Shown: positions 1 through 9,152, counted from the stretch's first letter. The stretch is 64,000 nt of DNA from JBGSUZ01 sp963677505 (GCA_963677505.2 CAXXWB010000036.1:1-64000), one strand, 5' to 3'. Numbers and translations: made by a program. The notes: a model not told the origin generated them from the letters alone.

Positions 1-45
1 TTCATATTTCTTCCCTGGATTGCCAAGGCCGACAATCAAATACAT
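1..45 (-). CDS. pth: Peptidyl-tRNA hydrolase, N-terminal fragment cut by the window edge
   Basis: Only the first 15 codons are inside the window. They read MYLIVGLGNPGKKYE, the characteristic N-terminus of Pth, which releases peptides from prematurely dropped peptidyl-tRNAs; the GLGNPG motif is diagnostic. A clear ribosome binding site (GGAGGT, about 51-56) lies 5-6 bases before the ATG. In Bacilli and Clostridia pth commonly follows spoVG-glmU-prs, as it does here, except that a chemoreceptor gene lies between prs and pth. Confidence 0.85.
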   Translation of the reverse strand, partial: MYLIVGLGNPGKKYE

Positions 46-91
46 AATATACCTCCAAATGCATATAAATTACCACATTACATTATAAACT

Positions 92-127
92 AAAAAAGCG
101 CCCGAGTATAATAACTCGAGCGCTTTT
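92..127 (-). terminator. Rho-independent terminator after the chemoreceptor gene
   Basis: The inverted repeat AAAAGCGCTCGAG / CTCGGGCGCTTTT (minus-strand sense) has an 8-base AT loop and is followed by a T run on the minus strand. It lies about 20 bases past the chemoreceptor stop and just before pth, so pth needs its own promoter. Confidence 0.85.
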
Positions 128-147
128 GTCTTGAAGATGTAACAATA

Positions 148-2163
148 TTAAACTTTGAACTTACTAATTTCTTGATTCAACTCAACTGCAATTGAATTGA
201 GTTTCTCTGCTGCCTTCGCAACTTCTTCAACTGCAAAGGTTTGTTGTTCCATAGAAGCTGTAACTTCTTGTGATGCTGCAGCCGTTTCTTCCGATACGGC
301 TGAGATATTCTCAATAGATTCAACAATGCTGTCTTTATCGCCATTGAGCAACGTTACAGATTGACCAATCTTATCGATTTGTACTGAGATGTCATCAATA
401 GAAAGACTAATCGTTTCGAATGACAGATTTACGTCATCTACTGCCAATGTCTGTTCTTGTGAGATGCTCTTCATCTCTGCCATGCTGTCCACTGTTTTCT
501 TGCTGTCATTTTGAATGTTAGTGACAATGTCTCTAACTTCGTCAGCTGCTCTTGCAGATTCTTCAGCAAGTTTTCTGATTTCTTCCGCAACAACTGCAAA
601 TCCTCTTCCGTGCTCGCCAGCTCTTGCGGCTTCAATAGAAGCGTTAAGTGCTAAGAGGTTGGTTTGAACCGAAATAGCTGAAATAGCATCCAAAATAGTA
701 CCAATGTGTTTTGTCTTTTCATTCAATTCATTGATAACAATTTCAATTCTTTGATTAGCTTGATCATTCTTAACAGTCTTGCCTTTAAGATCATCTAAAG
801 TTTTAAAACCATTTTGGTTGGCTTCCATAACTTTTTTAGCACTATCTAGCATGTCTGTTGTATTTTGATTTAAGTTTACAAATTTATTAGAGAGTTCTTT
901 TGCTTTCATAGCGCCTTGTTCAGCATCGCCTGCTTGATCTTGTGCGCCTTTGGCAATATCTTCTACGGTTTTTGCAACTTCATCTGCAGAAGCACTTGTT
1001 TCCTCTGCTGTAGCCGCAAGACTTTCAGCTGAGAAGGAAAGCTCTCCAGAAACCCTTTGTAAGTTCTTAATCAAATGAGCAAGTTCACTAATAGTTTCCT
1101 TGAAGTACGTTGAAAGGGCTCCAATTTCGTCACTGCTCTTCACATCAATGGTTGTTGTAAAGTCGCCTGCCTTGATTTTGCTAAGGGCTTTAACCAATAA
1201 GTTAAGGTTCTTAGTAATCCCTTGGGCAAATAAGTAAGAAATGAACACCGCGATTACAATTGTTCCAAGTCCAACCATTAAAATGCTCATTAAGATGTGA
1301 TTCGTATCTTTTCTAATTTCAGAAATATCAATACTAGAACCAACTCTCCAACCTAAACCTTCTACCGTTAAGAAAGTTGTGAACTTTTCAACGCCTTGGA
1401 ACTTGTAATCAACAAAACCAGTTGGTCCAGCGTTCATGCCGTCTACAATTTCCTTCACTTCTAAAGGTTTACCAATGACTTCTTTTGTAGGATGGACCAT
1501 GGTATTGCCCGATTTATCGACAATATAAACATAACCATTGTCGCCTACTTTAATTTCACTAATTTTTTTAGAGAATGCGTCAAGAGACATATCGATGGCA
1601 ACAACGCCTACGACTTTGCCTGAATCATCTTTAACAGATTTTGCAGCCGAAATAACCAAAGCCCCAGAAGTTGCATCTACATAAGGGTCAGTCCAAATTA
1701 ACTGATCAGTTGCAGCTGCAGCTTGATACCACGGTCTTGACGTTGGGTCATATCCAGCTGGCATGTCTTGAACTGGACTGATGTACATTTTCTTACTTGC
1801 AGTACCAATGTAAAGGTTAAGAATTTCAGGTTCTTGAGCTCTCATCCCTTCAAACATTTTCATCATCCAAGGAACGTTCTCAGGATTCCCCGCACCTTTT
1901 ACATTGGCGTCTTGAGATAAATAATTTACAACAAGTTCGTATTTGCCTAGATAAGCATCAATTTCCGCACCAATTTCCTTATTTACCGACTGACTTGTTT
2001 CTTTCAAGTTTTCCTTTAGAACAGAAGACATAGATTGATAAGAAATCCCACCAAGCGCCGCTAACGAAATTACGATGATCATCGTGAAGACCATCATCAG
2101 TTTGGTCCGAATTCCTAACCCCACATTTGCTTTAACCTGTTTTTCGTTTTTCTGTTTGGACAT
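148..2163 (-). CDS. Methyl-accepting chemotaxis protein with dCache-like sensor
   Basis: Transmembrane chemoreceptor of 671 residues that would signal to CheA/CheW. The order is: short basic N-terminus, first membrane helix about 19-44, extracellular dCache-like region about 45-285 (with the RPWYQAA and DPYVDATSG segments typical of dCache_1), second membrane helix about 291-316, HAMP about 316-368, and a long helical methyl-accepting hairpin. The tip NLLALNASIEAARAGE.GRGF lies near residue 500-520 and is the CheA/CheW contact region. The ligand cannot be told from sequence; this Cache class often binds amino acids. A GGGGTG ribosome binding site precedes the ATG. The gene has its own terminator and sits as a single unit between prs and pth, an unusual place for a chemoreceptor. 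Confidence 0.95.
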   Translation of the reverse strand: MSKQKNEKQVKANVGLGIRTKLMMVFTMIIVISLAALGGISYQSMSSVLKENLKETSQSVNKEIGAEIDAYLGKYELVVNYLSQDANVKGAGNPENVPWMMKMFEGMRAQEPEILNLYIGTASKKMYISPVQDMPAGYDPTSRPWYQAAAATDQLIWTDPYVDATSGALVISAAKSVKDDSGKVVGVVAIDMSLDAFSKKISEIKVGDNGYVYIVDKSGNTMVHPTKEVIGKPLEVKEIVDGMNAGPTGFVDYKFQGVEKFTTFLTVEGLGWRVGSSIDISEIRKDTNHILMSILMVGLGTIVIAVFISYLFAQGITKNLNLLVKALSKIKAGDFTTTIDVKSSDEIGALSTYFKETISELAHLIKNLQRVSGELSFSAESLAATAEETSASADEVAKTVEDIAKGAQDQAGDAEQGAMKAKELSNKFVNLNQNTTDMLDSAKKVMEANQNGFKTLDDLKGKTVKNDQANQRIEIVINELNEKTKHIGTILDAISAISVQTNLLALNASIEAARAGEHGRGFAVVAEEIRKLAEESARAADEVRDIVTNIQNDSKKTVDSMAEMKSISQEQTLAVDDVNLSFETISLSIDDISVQIDKIGQSVTLLNGDKDSIVESIENISAVSEETAAASQEVTASMEQQTFAVEEVAKAAEKLNSIAVELNQEISKFKV

Positions 2164-2224
2164 CGAACATCACCCCTCATTTAATAATCATAATATACCC
2201 ACCTGTTCGCCACTCTAAAACTCT

Positions 2225-2260
2225 AAATAAAAAGGTCTCTTAATTTTTTTTAAGAGACCT
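2225..2260 (-). terminator. Terminator downstream of prs
   Basis: Perfect 10-bp arms AGGTCTCTTA / TAAGAGACCT at 2233-2242 and 2251-2260, followed on the minus strand by TTTTATTT. It separates prs from the chemoreceptor transcript. Confidence 0.85.
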
Positions 2261-2327
2261 AAATACTTTTAAATTGTATAAATGTTCGGAATATTTGTCA
2301 AGAATATAATATTATTTATTTGTACGT

Positions 2328-3278
2328 TTAATCAAATAGTTTTGAGACAGAGTCATTGTTGAAAATTCTGCGAATTGACTCGGCAAAGATTTGAGAAACG
2401 GTGAGCTGTTTGAGACATGGTATGTCTGAAGTATCCCCTTGAGATATCGTGTCCAAAACCACTAATTCTTTAATAACAGAATTGTTGATTCTCTCCTTGG
2501 CTGGTCCAGACAAAACAGCATGGGTACAGCAAGCATAAACATCTTTTGCACCAAGTTCTTTAAGGGCTTTAGCTGCGTTAACAATAGTCCCAGCAGTGTC
2601 AATCATGTCATCAATCAAAATAACATTCTTGCCCTGTACTTCTCCAATAACATTCATAACTTCACACATATTAGCTTTTGGTCTTCTCTTGTCGATAATA
2701 GCAATCGGTGCATCTAAACCTTCAGCAAACTTTCTCGCTCTGGCAACGCTGCCAAGGTCAGGTGATACAACAACAAGATCTTCAATCTTTTTCTCAATAA
2801 AATACCTAGAAAGAATTGGTCCGCCAACCAAATGATCGAGCGGAATATCAAAATACCCTTGGATTTGGGCCGCATGAAGGTCCATTGTCAAAATACGATC
2901 AGCACCCGCAGCTGTAAGCAAGTTTGCAACCAATTTCGCGCTGATTGGATCTCTTGCTTTAGCTTTACGATCTTGTCTTGCATAGCCATAATAAGGAATA
3001 ACCGCAGTGATTCTTCCAGCAGAAGCACGTTTGCATGCATCAATCATAATGAGCAGTTCCATTAAGTAGTTATTTACCGCTGGCAAACTTGTTGATTGAA
3101 TGAGATAAACATCCACACCTCTGACAGTTTCATCAAAATTGACAGCGATTTCGCCATCACTAAACGTCGTAACATTAGCTTCACCAAGTGGCAAGCCTAA
3201 TTCATTACAAATATTTTCCGCAAGCCGCTTGTTAGAATTTCCTGCAAAAATCTTGATTTTTCTACCTTTTGTATGCAT
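2328..3278 (-). CDS. prs: Ribose-phosphate pyrophosphokinase
   Basis: Makes PRPP from ribose 5-phosphate and ATP, feeding purine, pyrimidine, His, Trp and NAD synthesis. The 316 residues match the usual length. Visible motifs: KIFAGNSN at the N-terminus, the FSDGE segment, the YYGYARQDRK flexible loop, the DLHAAQIQG segment and the PRPP-binding VILIDDMIDTAGT. I chose the ATG at 3276-3278 because GGAGGG lies about 5 bases upstream; an in-frame TTG four codons earlier overlaps that site and is unlikely. Its place next to glmU, spoVG and purR is the conserved Firmicute arrangement. Confidence 0.97.
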   Translation of the reverse strand: MHTKGRKIKIFAGNSNKRLAENICNELGLPLGEANVTTFSDGEIAVNFDETVRGVDVYLIQSTSLPAVNNYLMELLIMIDACKRASAGRITAVIPYYGYARQDRKAKARDPISAKLVANLLTAAGADRILTMDLHAAQIQGYFDIPLDHLVGGPILSRYFIEKKIEDLVVVSPDLGSVARARKFAEGLDAPIAIIDKRRPKANMCEVMNVIGEVQGKNVILIDDMIDTAGTIVNAAKALKELGAKDVYACCTHAVLSGPAKERINNSVIKELVVLDTISQGDTSDIPCLKQLTVSQIFAESIRRIFNNDSVSKLFD

Positions 3279-3385
3279 GATACCCTCCAATAATTAGTGG
3301 TCCAGCCGCTCTCTCTTGGGGCGAACTGTTAATAATTTGCTTTGTGTTGAATTAGTATTTTATGTTGAACTTTCATTAATGACGA

Positions 3386-4756
3386 CTACTTATTCTTGCC
3401 TTTTCTGGCAACCCAACCTTCAATGTTAACTTGTCTTTCTCTTGCCACGCCTAAAGCACCTGCAGGCACGTCTTTTGTAATCGTGCTGCCCGCACCAACG
3501 TAAGCGCCTTTTCCAACTTTGACTGGAGAAACCAAATTCACGTTACAACCTACAAAGCTGTCGTCTTCTACAATGGTTTTAAATTTATTTTTTCCATCGT
3601 AGTTCACAAAGACCACGCCACAGCCTAAATTCACTCTTTCTCCTACTTCAGCATCGCCTACATAGGCTAAATGAGAAATTTTTGTACCATTGCCGATGAC
3701 CGAATTTTTAACTTCTACAAAGTCGCCAATCTTAGCATCTGTACCAATTTTACTGCCTGGTCTTACATAAGCGTAAGGTCCCACGTTTGTGCGATGATCT
3801 ACGCTGCTGTCTGAAAGAGTAGATTCTTTAATAGTGACTTCGTTACCAATAGACATATTATTAAGATGGGTATTTGGACCAATGTGACAGTCTTCACCAA
3901 TGGAAGTCTTTCCCCCTAAAGATGTGCCTGGGTAAAGTATAGTATCTCTTCCGATGGTGACGTCTTTTTCAATATAAGTCTGTGTCGGGTCAATAAAAGT
4001 AACCCCTTCGCTCATCCAATATTCATTTAATCTTCTTCTAAAAATTGCTTCACTTTCGCTGAGTTGAAGTCTAGAGTTAACGCCCCTAAGGTCGTCAAAA
4101 TCTTCCACCACTGCAGTTCCCACCAAATAGCCTGCTACATTTAGTAATTCCAACATATCAGTGAGATAATACTCATTTTGAGAATTGTTGTTGTCGATTT
4201 TGCCGAGATACTTTTTAAGTAAGTCTCCCTTAAAGCAATATATACCTGAGTTTATTTCTTTGATAGCCTTGATTTCTTCATCTGCATCTTTTTGCTCTAC
4301 AATCTTTAGCACGTTCCCTTTGACATCTCTGACAATTCTGCCATAACCATAAGGAACTTCCAACTCTGCCGTCAACACCGTACAGGCGTTATTTTCTTTT
4401 CGGTGAGTATCAATAAGCTTTTGAAGGGTCTTTCCTTGAATCAGAGGTGTATCTCCGCAAAGGATTAACACATCTTCCTCGTTGTCAATTTCATGTTCCG
4501 CTACCATAACCGCATGACCTGAACCTAAACGTTCAGCTTGATGGACAAAGGTCACGTCTGGCGCTGACAAATAGGCTTCTACTTTTTCTCTGCCACTGCC
4601 AACTACCACGATTTTTCGGGTACAACCCACAGCATCTGCTGCATCAATAACATGCTCAACCATTGATTTTCCAACTATTTTATGTAATACCTTCGGCGTC
4701 TTCGATTTCATTCGGGTGCCTTCACCCGCTGCTAATATGATGGCATTAAGACTCAT
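3386..4756 (-). CDS. glmU: Bifunctional UDP-GlcNAc pyrophosphorylase / glucosamine-1-phosphate acetyltransferase
   Basis: Makes UDP-N-acetylglucosamine for peptidoglycan and other wall polymers. The N-terminal uridyltransferase domain (about 1-230) starts with LAAGEGTRMKSKTPKVLHK, the nucleotide-binding signature. The C-terminal half (about 250-456) is a left-handed beta-helix of hexapeptide repeats with the acetyltransferase domain. With the ATG at 4754-4756, preceded by GGGAGACG, the protein is 456 residues, the standard length. The open frame extends 69 codons further upstream, but that stretch is not GlmU-like and crosses the predicted promoter. Confidence 0.97.
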   Translation of the reverse strand: MSLNAIILAAGEGTRMKSKTPKVLHKIVGKSMVEHVIDAADAVGCTRKIVVVGSGREKVEAYLSAPDVTFVHQAERLGSGHAVMVAEHEIDNEEDVLILCGDTPLIQGKTLQKLIDTHRKENNACTVLTAELEVPYGYGRIVRDVKGNVLKIVEQKDADEEIKAIKEINSGIYCFKGDLLKKYLGKIDNNNSQNEYYLTDMLELLNVAGYLVGTAVVEDFDDLRGVNSRLQLSESEAIFRRRLNEYWMSEGVTFIDPTQTYIEKDVTIGRDTILYPGTSLGGKTSIGEDCHIGPNTHLNNMSIGNEVTIKESTLSDSSVDHRTNVGPYAYVRPGSKIGTDAKIGDFVEVKNSVIGNGTKISHLAYVGDAEVGERVNLGCGVVFVNYDGKNKFKTIVEDDSFVGCNVNLVSPVKVGKGAYVGAGSTITKDVPAGALGVARERQVNIEGWVARKGKNK

Positions 4757-4798
4757 CTGAACGTCTCCCTTGTTTTTTGCATTTTGTATACCAGTACG

Positions 4799-4807
4799 AT
4801 TATAACA
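4799..4807 (-). promoter_or_regulatory. Extended -10 promoter for glmU
   Basis: The minus strand reads TGTTATAAT, a TGn-TATAAT extended -10 element, about 45 bases before the glmU start. No good -35 is visible, as is usual for this class. The 12-base sequence GGTATACAAAAT follows at about +1 to +12 and recurs downstream of the nifJ promoter. Confidence 0.5.
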
Positions 4808-4963
4808 CAAAAGTCTAAAAATGTGGGCAAGAAACAGGATACAATCTTGTAAACATTTTGAATATTGTTCGGAATTTTGAACACTCCTAGGGCGTTTCCC
4901 ACCATCTGTAAGAGTTCCTTTTTCTTGTACGTAATTTATTGCCACCCACATCCTATTTCCCAT

Positions 4964-4995
4964 GAAAAAAGGACTTTTTCCATAAGAAAAAGTCC
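4964..4995 (-). terminator. Terminator downstream of spoVG
   Basis: Arms GGACTTTTTC / GAAAAAGTCC (4971-4980, 4986-4995) with a 5-base loop, then TTTTTT on the minus strand. It lies 30 bases past the spoVG stop. Confidence 0.85.
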
Positions 4996-5027
4996 CCTGT
5001 ATTACTTTGTTGCTCTAGATTACGTTT

Positions 5028-5327
5028 TTACTCTAGGCCTGCTACTTCGGCTTCATCAGCGTATTCTGCACTATGTTTCGCCTTTTCGTATTCTGTGAAA
5101 ATCACTTGTTGGATCATCGTTCTCGTCTCCTGGTTGATTGGATGCGCAATGTCCCTGTAGTCACCTTCACCCACTTTTCTGCTTGGCATAGCTACGAACA
5201 AACCATTTTGTCCTTCAATGATTTTGATGTCGTGGACGACAAATGCATCATCGAACGTGACGGATACTACTGCTTTCATCTTGCCTTCGTCTCTGAGTTT
5301 TCTGATTCTGACATCGGTGATTTTCAT
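5028..5327 (-). CDS. spoVG: SpoVG family regulatory protein
   Basis: Small nucleic-acid-binding regulator, 99 residues, beginning MKITDVRIRKL. The SpoVG signatures VSVTFDDAFVVHDIKI, GLFVAMPSRK and DIAHPIN are all present. In Firmicutes SpoVG affects sporulation septation, capsule and virulence genes; the family also occurs in non-sporulating species, so the gene alone does not show sporulation. I use the ATG at 5325-5327, eight codons inside the longest frame, because family members start at MKITDVR and GGTAGGG lies just upstream. It sits between purR and glmU, with its own terminator. Confidence 0.95.
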   Translation of the reverse strand: MKITDVRIRKLRDEGKMKAVVSVTFDDAFVVHDIKIIEGQNGLFVAMPSRKVGEGDYRDIAHPINQETRTMIQQVIFTEYEKAKHSAEYADEAEVAGLE

Positions 5328-5610
5328 TTTTTTCCCTACCTTTCGTCTCAACTTAAATTGCGGAGTGTTGATTTATTAAATATTCGTCACATTTAACAAA
5401 ACTCCTTCTTAACACTTCGGAATAAATTGAAAAATCAAACTATTCAAAGCGAGAATCATCACTTTTGCGACAATTCTAAGGGACTCACGTAGGGACTAGA
5501 TACCCAAATTATCAGAAAATATCTATTTATATTCAAAAGTCATTAAATAATTTTAATTATAATTATTAGTAAAAGTCTTTATTTTGTAAAATCCACTTCT
5601 GTTATACATC
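5328..5610. other. 283-bp gap between purR and spoVG
   Basis: AT-rich non-coding stretch. It should carry the spoVG promoter on the minus strand, but I could not find a convincing sigma-A or sigma-H pair. A TTGAAT-N17-TATTCC possibility near 5415-5450 is weak. No hairpin, RNA motif or small gene stands out. Confidence 0.4.
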
Positions 5611-6426
5611 CTATTTTCCACTGGGAAAGACACTTAAATTTGGATAGACGACAATGTTGTCTTTTTCTGCTTTTTCCAATGTCAAAAGAGATATATAGCC
5701 TTCAATCATTTTGGCTTCTGGAATTACGGTCTCCATGAGGACGCCAATGCCCTCCACGGTGGATCCTAACTCTTGAATCAATTCCACCATACCTTTAACA
5801 GTTCCACCCGCTCTCATAAAATCATCTATAACGAGTACCTTTGACCCTGGCGGAATGGCACTTTTTGATACATACATGGTTTGAACTTTTCCTGTAGAAT
5901 CTGAAACATAATTGATACTGATGGTAGAACCCTCAGTCACTCGGTTTTCGTTTCTAGCTACAACGAGAGGCACATTGAGACCATTAGCCGTCATCATGGC
6001 CAAGGGAATCCCTTTGGTCTCCACCGTAAGAACATAGTCAATGCCACTGTAAGAATACATTTCAGCAAACATTTCACCAATATCTTTTATGAAGGCAGGA
6101 TCGTAAAGAACATCTGCAATATACAAGTAGCCACCTGGAATGATTCTCTTATTCTCAGCTATTTTTTCACAAATTTGTCTTAAAATAGTTACTTTCTTTT
6201 CATTGCTCATAAAGGGAATATACTTTACGCCTCCAGCAGCGCCAGCAATGGTTTCAACCTTTCCGAGTTTTAGCTCGTCCATCATTTTTTTAACAACAAT
6301 CAAATCTTCGCTAATGGTTGATTTAGCTGAGTTGAACAGTTCTGTAAAGTAACTTAGTGTTAATATACGGTTAGGTCGATCACACAGTATTTTAACAATT
6401 GCCCCAATTCGCTCATTTCTCTTCAT
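5611..6426 (-). CDS. purR: Purine operon repressor PurR (PRT-fold)
   Basis: Represses purine genes and is relieved by PRPP. Residues 1-75 form a winged-helix DNA-binding domain (FNSAKSTISEDL is typical). The rest is a phosphoribosyltransferase fold with the PRPP motif VLVIDDFMRAGGT. The length, 271 residues from the ATG at 6424-6426, is close to family members. An upstream in-frame ATG adds six residues, but GAGAGG is better placed for the inner start. The neighbouring prs makes PurR's effector PRPP. The gene diverges from murC across about 185 bp. Confidence 0.92.
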   Translation of the reverse strand: MKRNERIGAIVKILCDRPNRILTLSYFTELFNSAKSTISEDLIVVKKMMDELKLGKVETIAGAAGGVKYIPFMSNEKKVTILRQICEKIAENKRIIPGGYLYIADVLYDPAFIKDIGEMFAEMYSYSGIDYVLTVETKGIPLAMMTANGLNVPLVVARNENRVTEGSTISINYVSDSTGKVQTMYVSKSAIPPGSKVLVIDDFMRAGGTVKGMVELIQELGSTVEGIGVLMETVIPEAKMIEGYISLLTLEKAEKDNIVVYPNLSVFPSGK

Positions 6427-6546
6427 CCTAATTACCCTCTCCATCGCCGTTCCGAATATTTATTTCTACTTGTTACATTTTATTCGGTTATGCCATGGAA
6501 AGCAACTGGGAGTTTTTTACTTGACCTCTTTGCAAACTGCTTTTAC

Positions 6547-6575
6547 TTTAATATACATCTAAAGTATGATATAAT
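6547..6575 (+). promoter_or_regulatory. Probable murC promoter
   Basis: A perfect -10 TATAAT at 6570-6575 sits 36 bases before the murC ATG. The hexamer 17 bases upstream (TTTAAT, 6547-6552) is a weak -35. A second possibility is TTGACC near 6523 with a poor -10. Confidence 0.45.
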
Positions 6576-6611
6576 TCTTCTTGCAATTTTAAGCAGAATG
6601 AGGAGAACTAT

Positions 6612-7988
6612 ATGATTAATCTTGATGATACGCATCAAAAAGTCCACTTTGTTGGCATTGGCGGCGTTGGGGTAAGCGCTATTGCCGAAATACTCCATAA
6701 TCGCGGCTTTATTGTCAGCGGTTCAGATGCAAAATCTAGCCAAATTACACAAAACTTAGAGCAGAAAGGCATGAAGATTGCCTATGAACATAACGAAATT
6801 TTAGTGGAGGGTGCCGATTTTCTTGTTTACACCACCGCGGTTGGTTTTAACCATCCTGAATTGGCGCGTGCTCAATCTTTAAACATCCCATGTATTTCTC
6901 GCCCAGATATGCTTGGCATGTTAATGGATGAATACGAATTCAGTATTGCCGTTTCTGGGGCCCACGGCAAAACCACAACTTCTTCAATGATTTCCATGGC
7001 ACTTGAAAGAACTAAGATGGACCCTACAATATTAATTGGCGGCGAAGTCAAGGACCTTGGCAGCAATGCACGGGTTGGCGCAAGTCAAATTCTCGTGGCT
7101 GAAGCCTGTGAGTACAAAGAAAGCTTTTTAAGCTTCCACCCCCACATTGCAGTCCTTCTTAACATCGATGCAGATCATTTGGACTACTACAGGGACTTGG
7201 ACCACATTGTTGAAGCTTTTGAGAAATATGTAGCGGGACTTCCTAAAGACGGGATTCTCATTTACAATGGCGATGATCCGCTCTGTGAGAAGGTGGCAAA
7301 AAAAGCTTCTTGCGAAACCAAGCTTCGCTTTGGTATGAACCCTGAATTCGAGTACCACCCTACCAACCTTGGTAAAAACAAAAAAGGCTATCCTACCTTT
7401 GATATGAATATCAACGGAGAGACAGTCTCAATTAGTTTATCCGTTCCTGGCTATCACAATATTTACAACTCAATGGCAGCCCTTGCCACAGTAACTTTAG
7501 TTGGCACTAAAGCCTCTGAAGCTGCAGCCTTCTTAAGCTTATTTGCAGGTGCGGCAAGACGTTTTGATGAGCAAGGAGAATTCAATGGTGCCAAAGTAAT
7601 CGATGATTACGCTCACCATCCTTCCGAGGTTAAGGCCACACTAAAAGCTGCAAGTGAGTTGCCACACAGCAAGATTATTTGCGTCTTCCAGCCCCACACT
7701 TATACCCGTACCCTCGAACTAATGGAAGAGTTCAGCAATGCCTTTAGTGACTGTGACGAATTGATTATCACCGACATCTATGCTGCAAGGGAAAAGGATT
7801 TAGGCAAAGTTCACGCCAGTGAACTGGCTGCTAAAATTGAAGCAAAAGGACAAAGCGTCCGCTACATTGGACCTTTTAACGAAATTCTCACCTATCTGAA
7901 AACTATTATTGCCGAGGGAGATCTAGTATTTACAATGGGTGCAGGTAATGTTTGCGAACTTGGAAAATACTTGGTGGATGGCAATTAA
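6612..7988 (+). CDS. murC: UDP-N-acetylmuramate--L-alanine ligase
   Basis: Adds the first amino acid of the peptidoglycan stem peptide. The 458 residues show the N-terminal UDP-binding GIGGVGVSA (about 15-23), the ATP-binding SGAHGKTTT (about 115), DYAHHPSE, and the C-terminal VFQPHTYTRT typical of MurC. AGGAGA precedes the ATG. It stands alone, divergent from purR, with a strong terminator behind it. Confidence 0.97.
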   Translation: MINLDDTHQKVHFVGIGGVGVSAIAEILHNRGFIVSGSDAKSSQITQNLEQKGMKIAYEHNEILVEGADFLVYTTAVGFNHPELARAQSLNIPCISRPDMLGMLMDEYEFSIAVSGAHGKTTTSSMISMALERTKMDPTILIGGEVKDLGSNARVGASQILVAEACEYKESFLSFHPHIAVLLNIDADHLDYYRDLDHIVEAFEKYVAGLPKDGILIYNGDDPLCEKVAKKASCETKLRFGMNPEFEYHPTNLGKNKKGYPTFDMNINGETVSISLSVPGYHNIYNSMAALATVTLVGTKASEAAAFLSLFAGAARRFDEQGEFNGAKVIDDYAHHPSEVKATLKAASELPHSKIICVFQPHTYTRTLELMEEFSNAFSDCDELIITDIYAAREKDLGKVHASELAAKIEAKGQSVRYIGPFNEILTYLKTIIAEGDLVFTMGAGNVCELGKYLVDGN

Positions 7989-8033
7989 TTTAATTTTTAT
8001 AAAAACTTTTATATTTTTTTAAAAAAAATGTTT

Positions 8034-8080
8034 AAAAAAAGGGGTTCGGGTTATCTATAAGATAGCCCGACCCCTTTTTA
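8034..8080. terminator. Bidirectional terminator between murC and an LCP gene
   Basis: GC-rich stem GGGGTTCGGGTTATCT / GATAGCCCGACCCC (8041-8056, 8061-8074) with T runs on both sides. It serves the convergent murC and the LytR-CpsA-Psr gene. Confidence 0.9.
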
Positions 8081-8131
8081 CACTCCCTATACATATATGG
8101 TTTGTGAGTAGTAATCTCCCCGATTGCTACT

Positions 8132-9079
8132 CTATTTTTTTTCTATATCGGTCACTGTTGTAAAGGACTCTTTCAGCGCTTTTATTTTTTCTTCATCTGG
8201 TAACAAATACGAATAGCCATGTTTATTACCAACATCTCCTGGAAGGGTTACTTTTTCAATGCTTCCCAAATCAGCGCCAATCATTTTGCTGCCTACATAA
8301 ATCATCTCTTGAGTAGAAAGATTGGTTTCTAAATTTTCTCCGGCTGCCTTAATTACCATTAAAAGCTTTAAGCCAAAAGCCTTCTTGGCCGCTGCAACCA
8401 TAAATTCTTGTTGTCTCTTAGTTCGGTCAAGATCTCCGGTTCCTTCGCTTCCGTTATTCTTACGCCATCTTAAAAACTGCATGGCTTTATCGCCATCAAG
8501 GACTTGAAGCCCTTTTTTCAAATGAATATGGAGGGGTGGTTTTGCGGTTGGGTCGTCATAATTCATATCTACTGGGACATTGAACTCTACGCCATCAACT
8601 AAATCAACAATTTCTTGAACGCCATCATAATCCACTTCTACAAAATAAGGAATGTCCAGTTTTGTCAGGTCTTCAATTGCTTTTCTAACCCCTTCGGCAC
8701 CGCCTTTTCCTTTTCCATGCCCGTAAACTGCATTGATTTTTCTTTGATCGTAGTCATTATAGCCCTCGAGAAGGTAATACGTATCTCTCGGAATCGATAG
8801 CAATTTCATATTTTTACTAGCAAGATCAATGCTTAACACCATCATCGTATCACTTCTGCCACCATCTGCTCCCAGCAATAGAATATTCAGTCTTTTTTTA
8901 TTTTTAACATAGGAATCGATAGCGCCACTCTTTTCCACCGCTTGTTCTGAACTGCCACTACTGAAAAGAGGATTGCTTTCTTTATTAAAAACAAACCGAT
9001 CCGCACCAATAAATATGGCACTGAACAAAATCATGAACCCTACAAATGATGCAATATATATTTTTAGAAATCCTTTCAT
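8132..9079 (-). CDS. LytR-CpsA-Psr family wall polymer ligase (first copy)
   Basis: Membrane-anchored LCP protein of 315 residues. The family transfers teichoic acids or capsule from undecaprenyl carriers to peptidoglycan. One N-terminal membrane helix (about 5-25) is followed by the extracellular LCP domain, with LLLGADGGRSDTMMV, LSIPRDTYY, KINAVYGHG and the FLRWRKN/DLDRTKRQQ region that carries the conserved arginines. GGAGG precedes the ATG. It is a paralogue of the next gene in the same orientation; a terminator between them suggests separate transcription. Its polymer substrate cannot be deduced. Confidence 0.93.
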   Translation of the reverse strand: MKGFLKIYIASFVGFMILFSAIFIGADRFVFNKESNPLFSSGSSEQAVEKSGAIDSYVKNKKRLNILLLGADGGRSDTMMVLSIDLASKNMKLLSIPRDTYYLLEGYNDYDQRKINAVYGHGKGKGGAEGVRKAIEDLTKLDIPYFVEVDYDGVQEIVDLVDGVEFNVPVDMNYDDPTAKPPLHIHLKKGLQVLDGDKAMQFLRWRKNNGSEGTGDLDRTKRQQEFMVAAAKKAFGLKLLMVIKAAGENLETNLSTQEMIYVGSKMIGADLGSIEKVTLPGDVGNKHGYSYLLPDEEKIKALKESFTTVTDIEKK

Positions 9080-9152
9080 TTGCCAGCCTCCTATAAAAAA
9101 ATATACTCGAAGATAACGCCTCTAAGGCAAACCATGAGCCCTCTTATTGAGC

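Noticed and set aside
2520..3065. Plus-strand open frames inside prs and other genes
   Set aside because: They are antisense shadows of well-supported coding regions and lack start signals.
3386..4963. Longer GlmU starting at 4963
   Set aside because: The extra 69 residues are not GlmU-like, cross the predicted promoter, and the ATG at 4756 has a good ribosome binding site and gives the standard 456 residues.
5328..5610. Sigma-H promoter for spoVG
   Set aside because: I looked for an AGGATTT-N11-GAAT-type pair on the minus strand and found nothing close enough to report.
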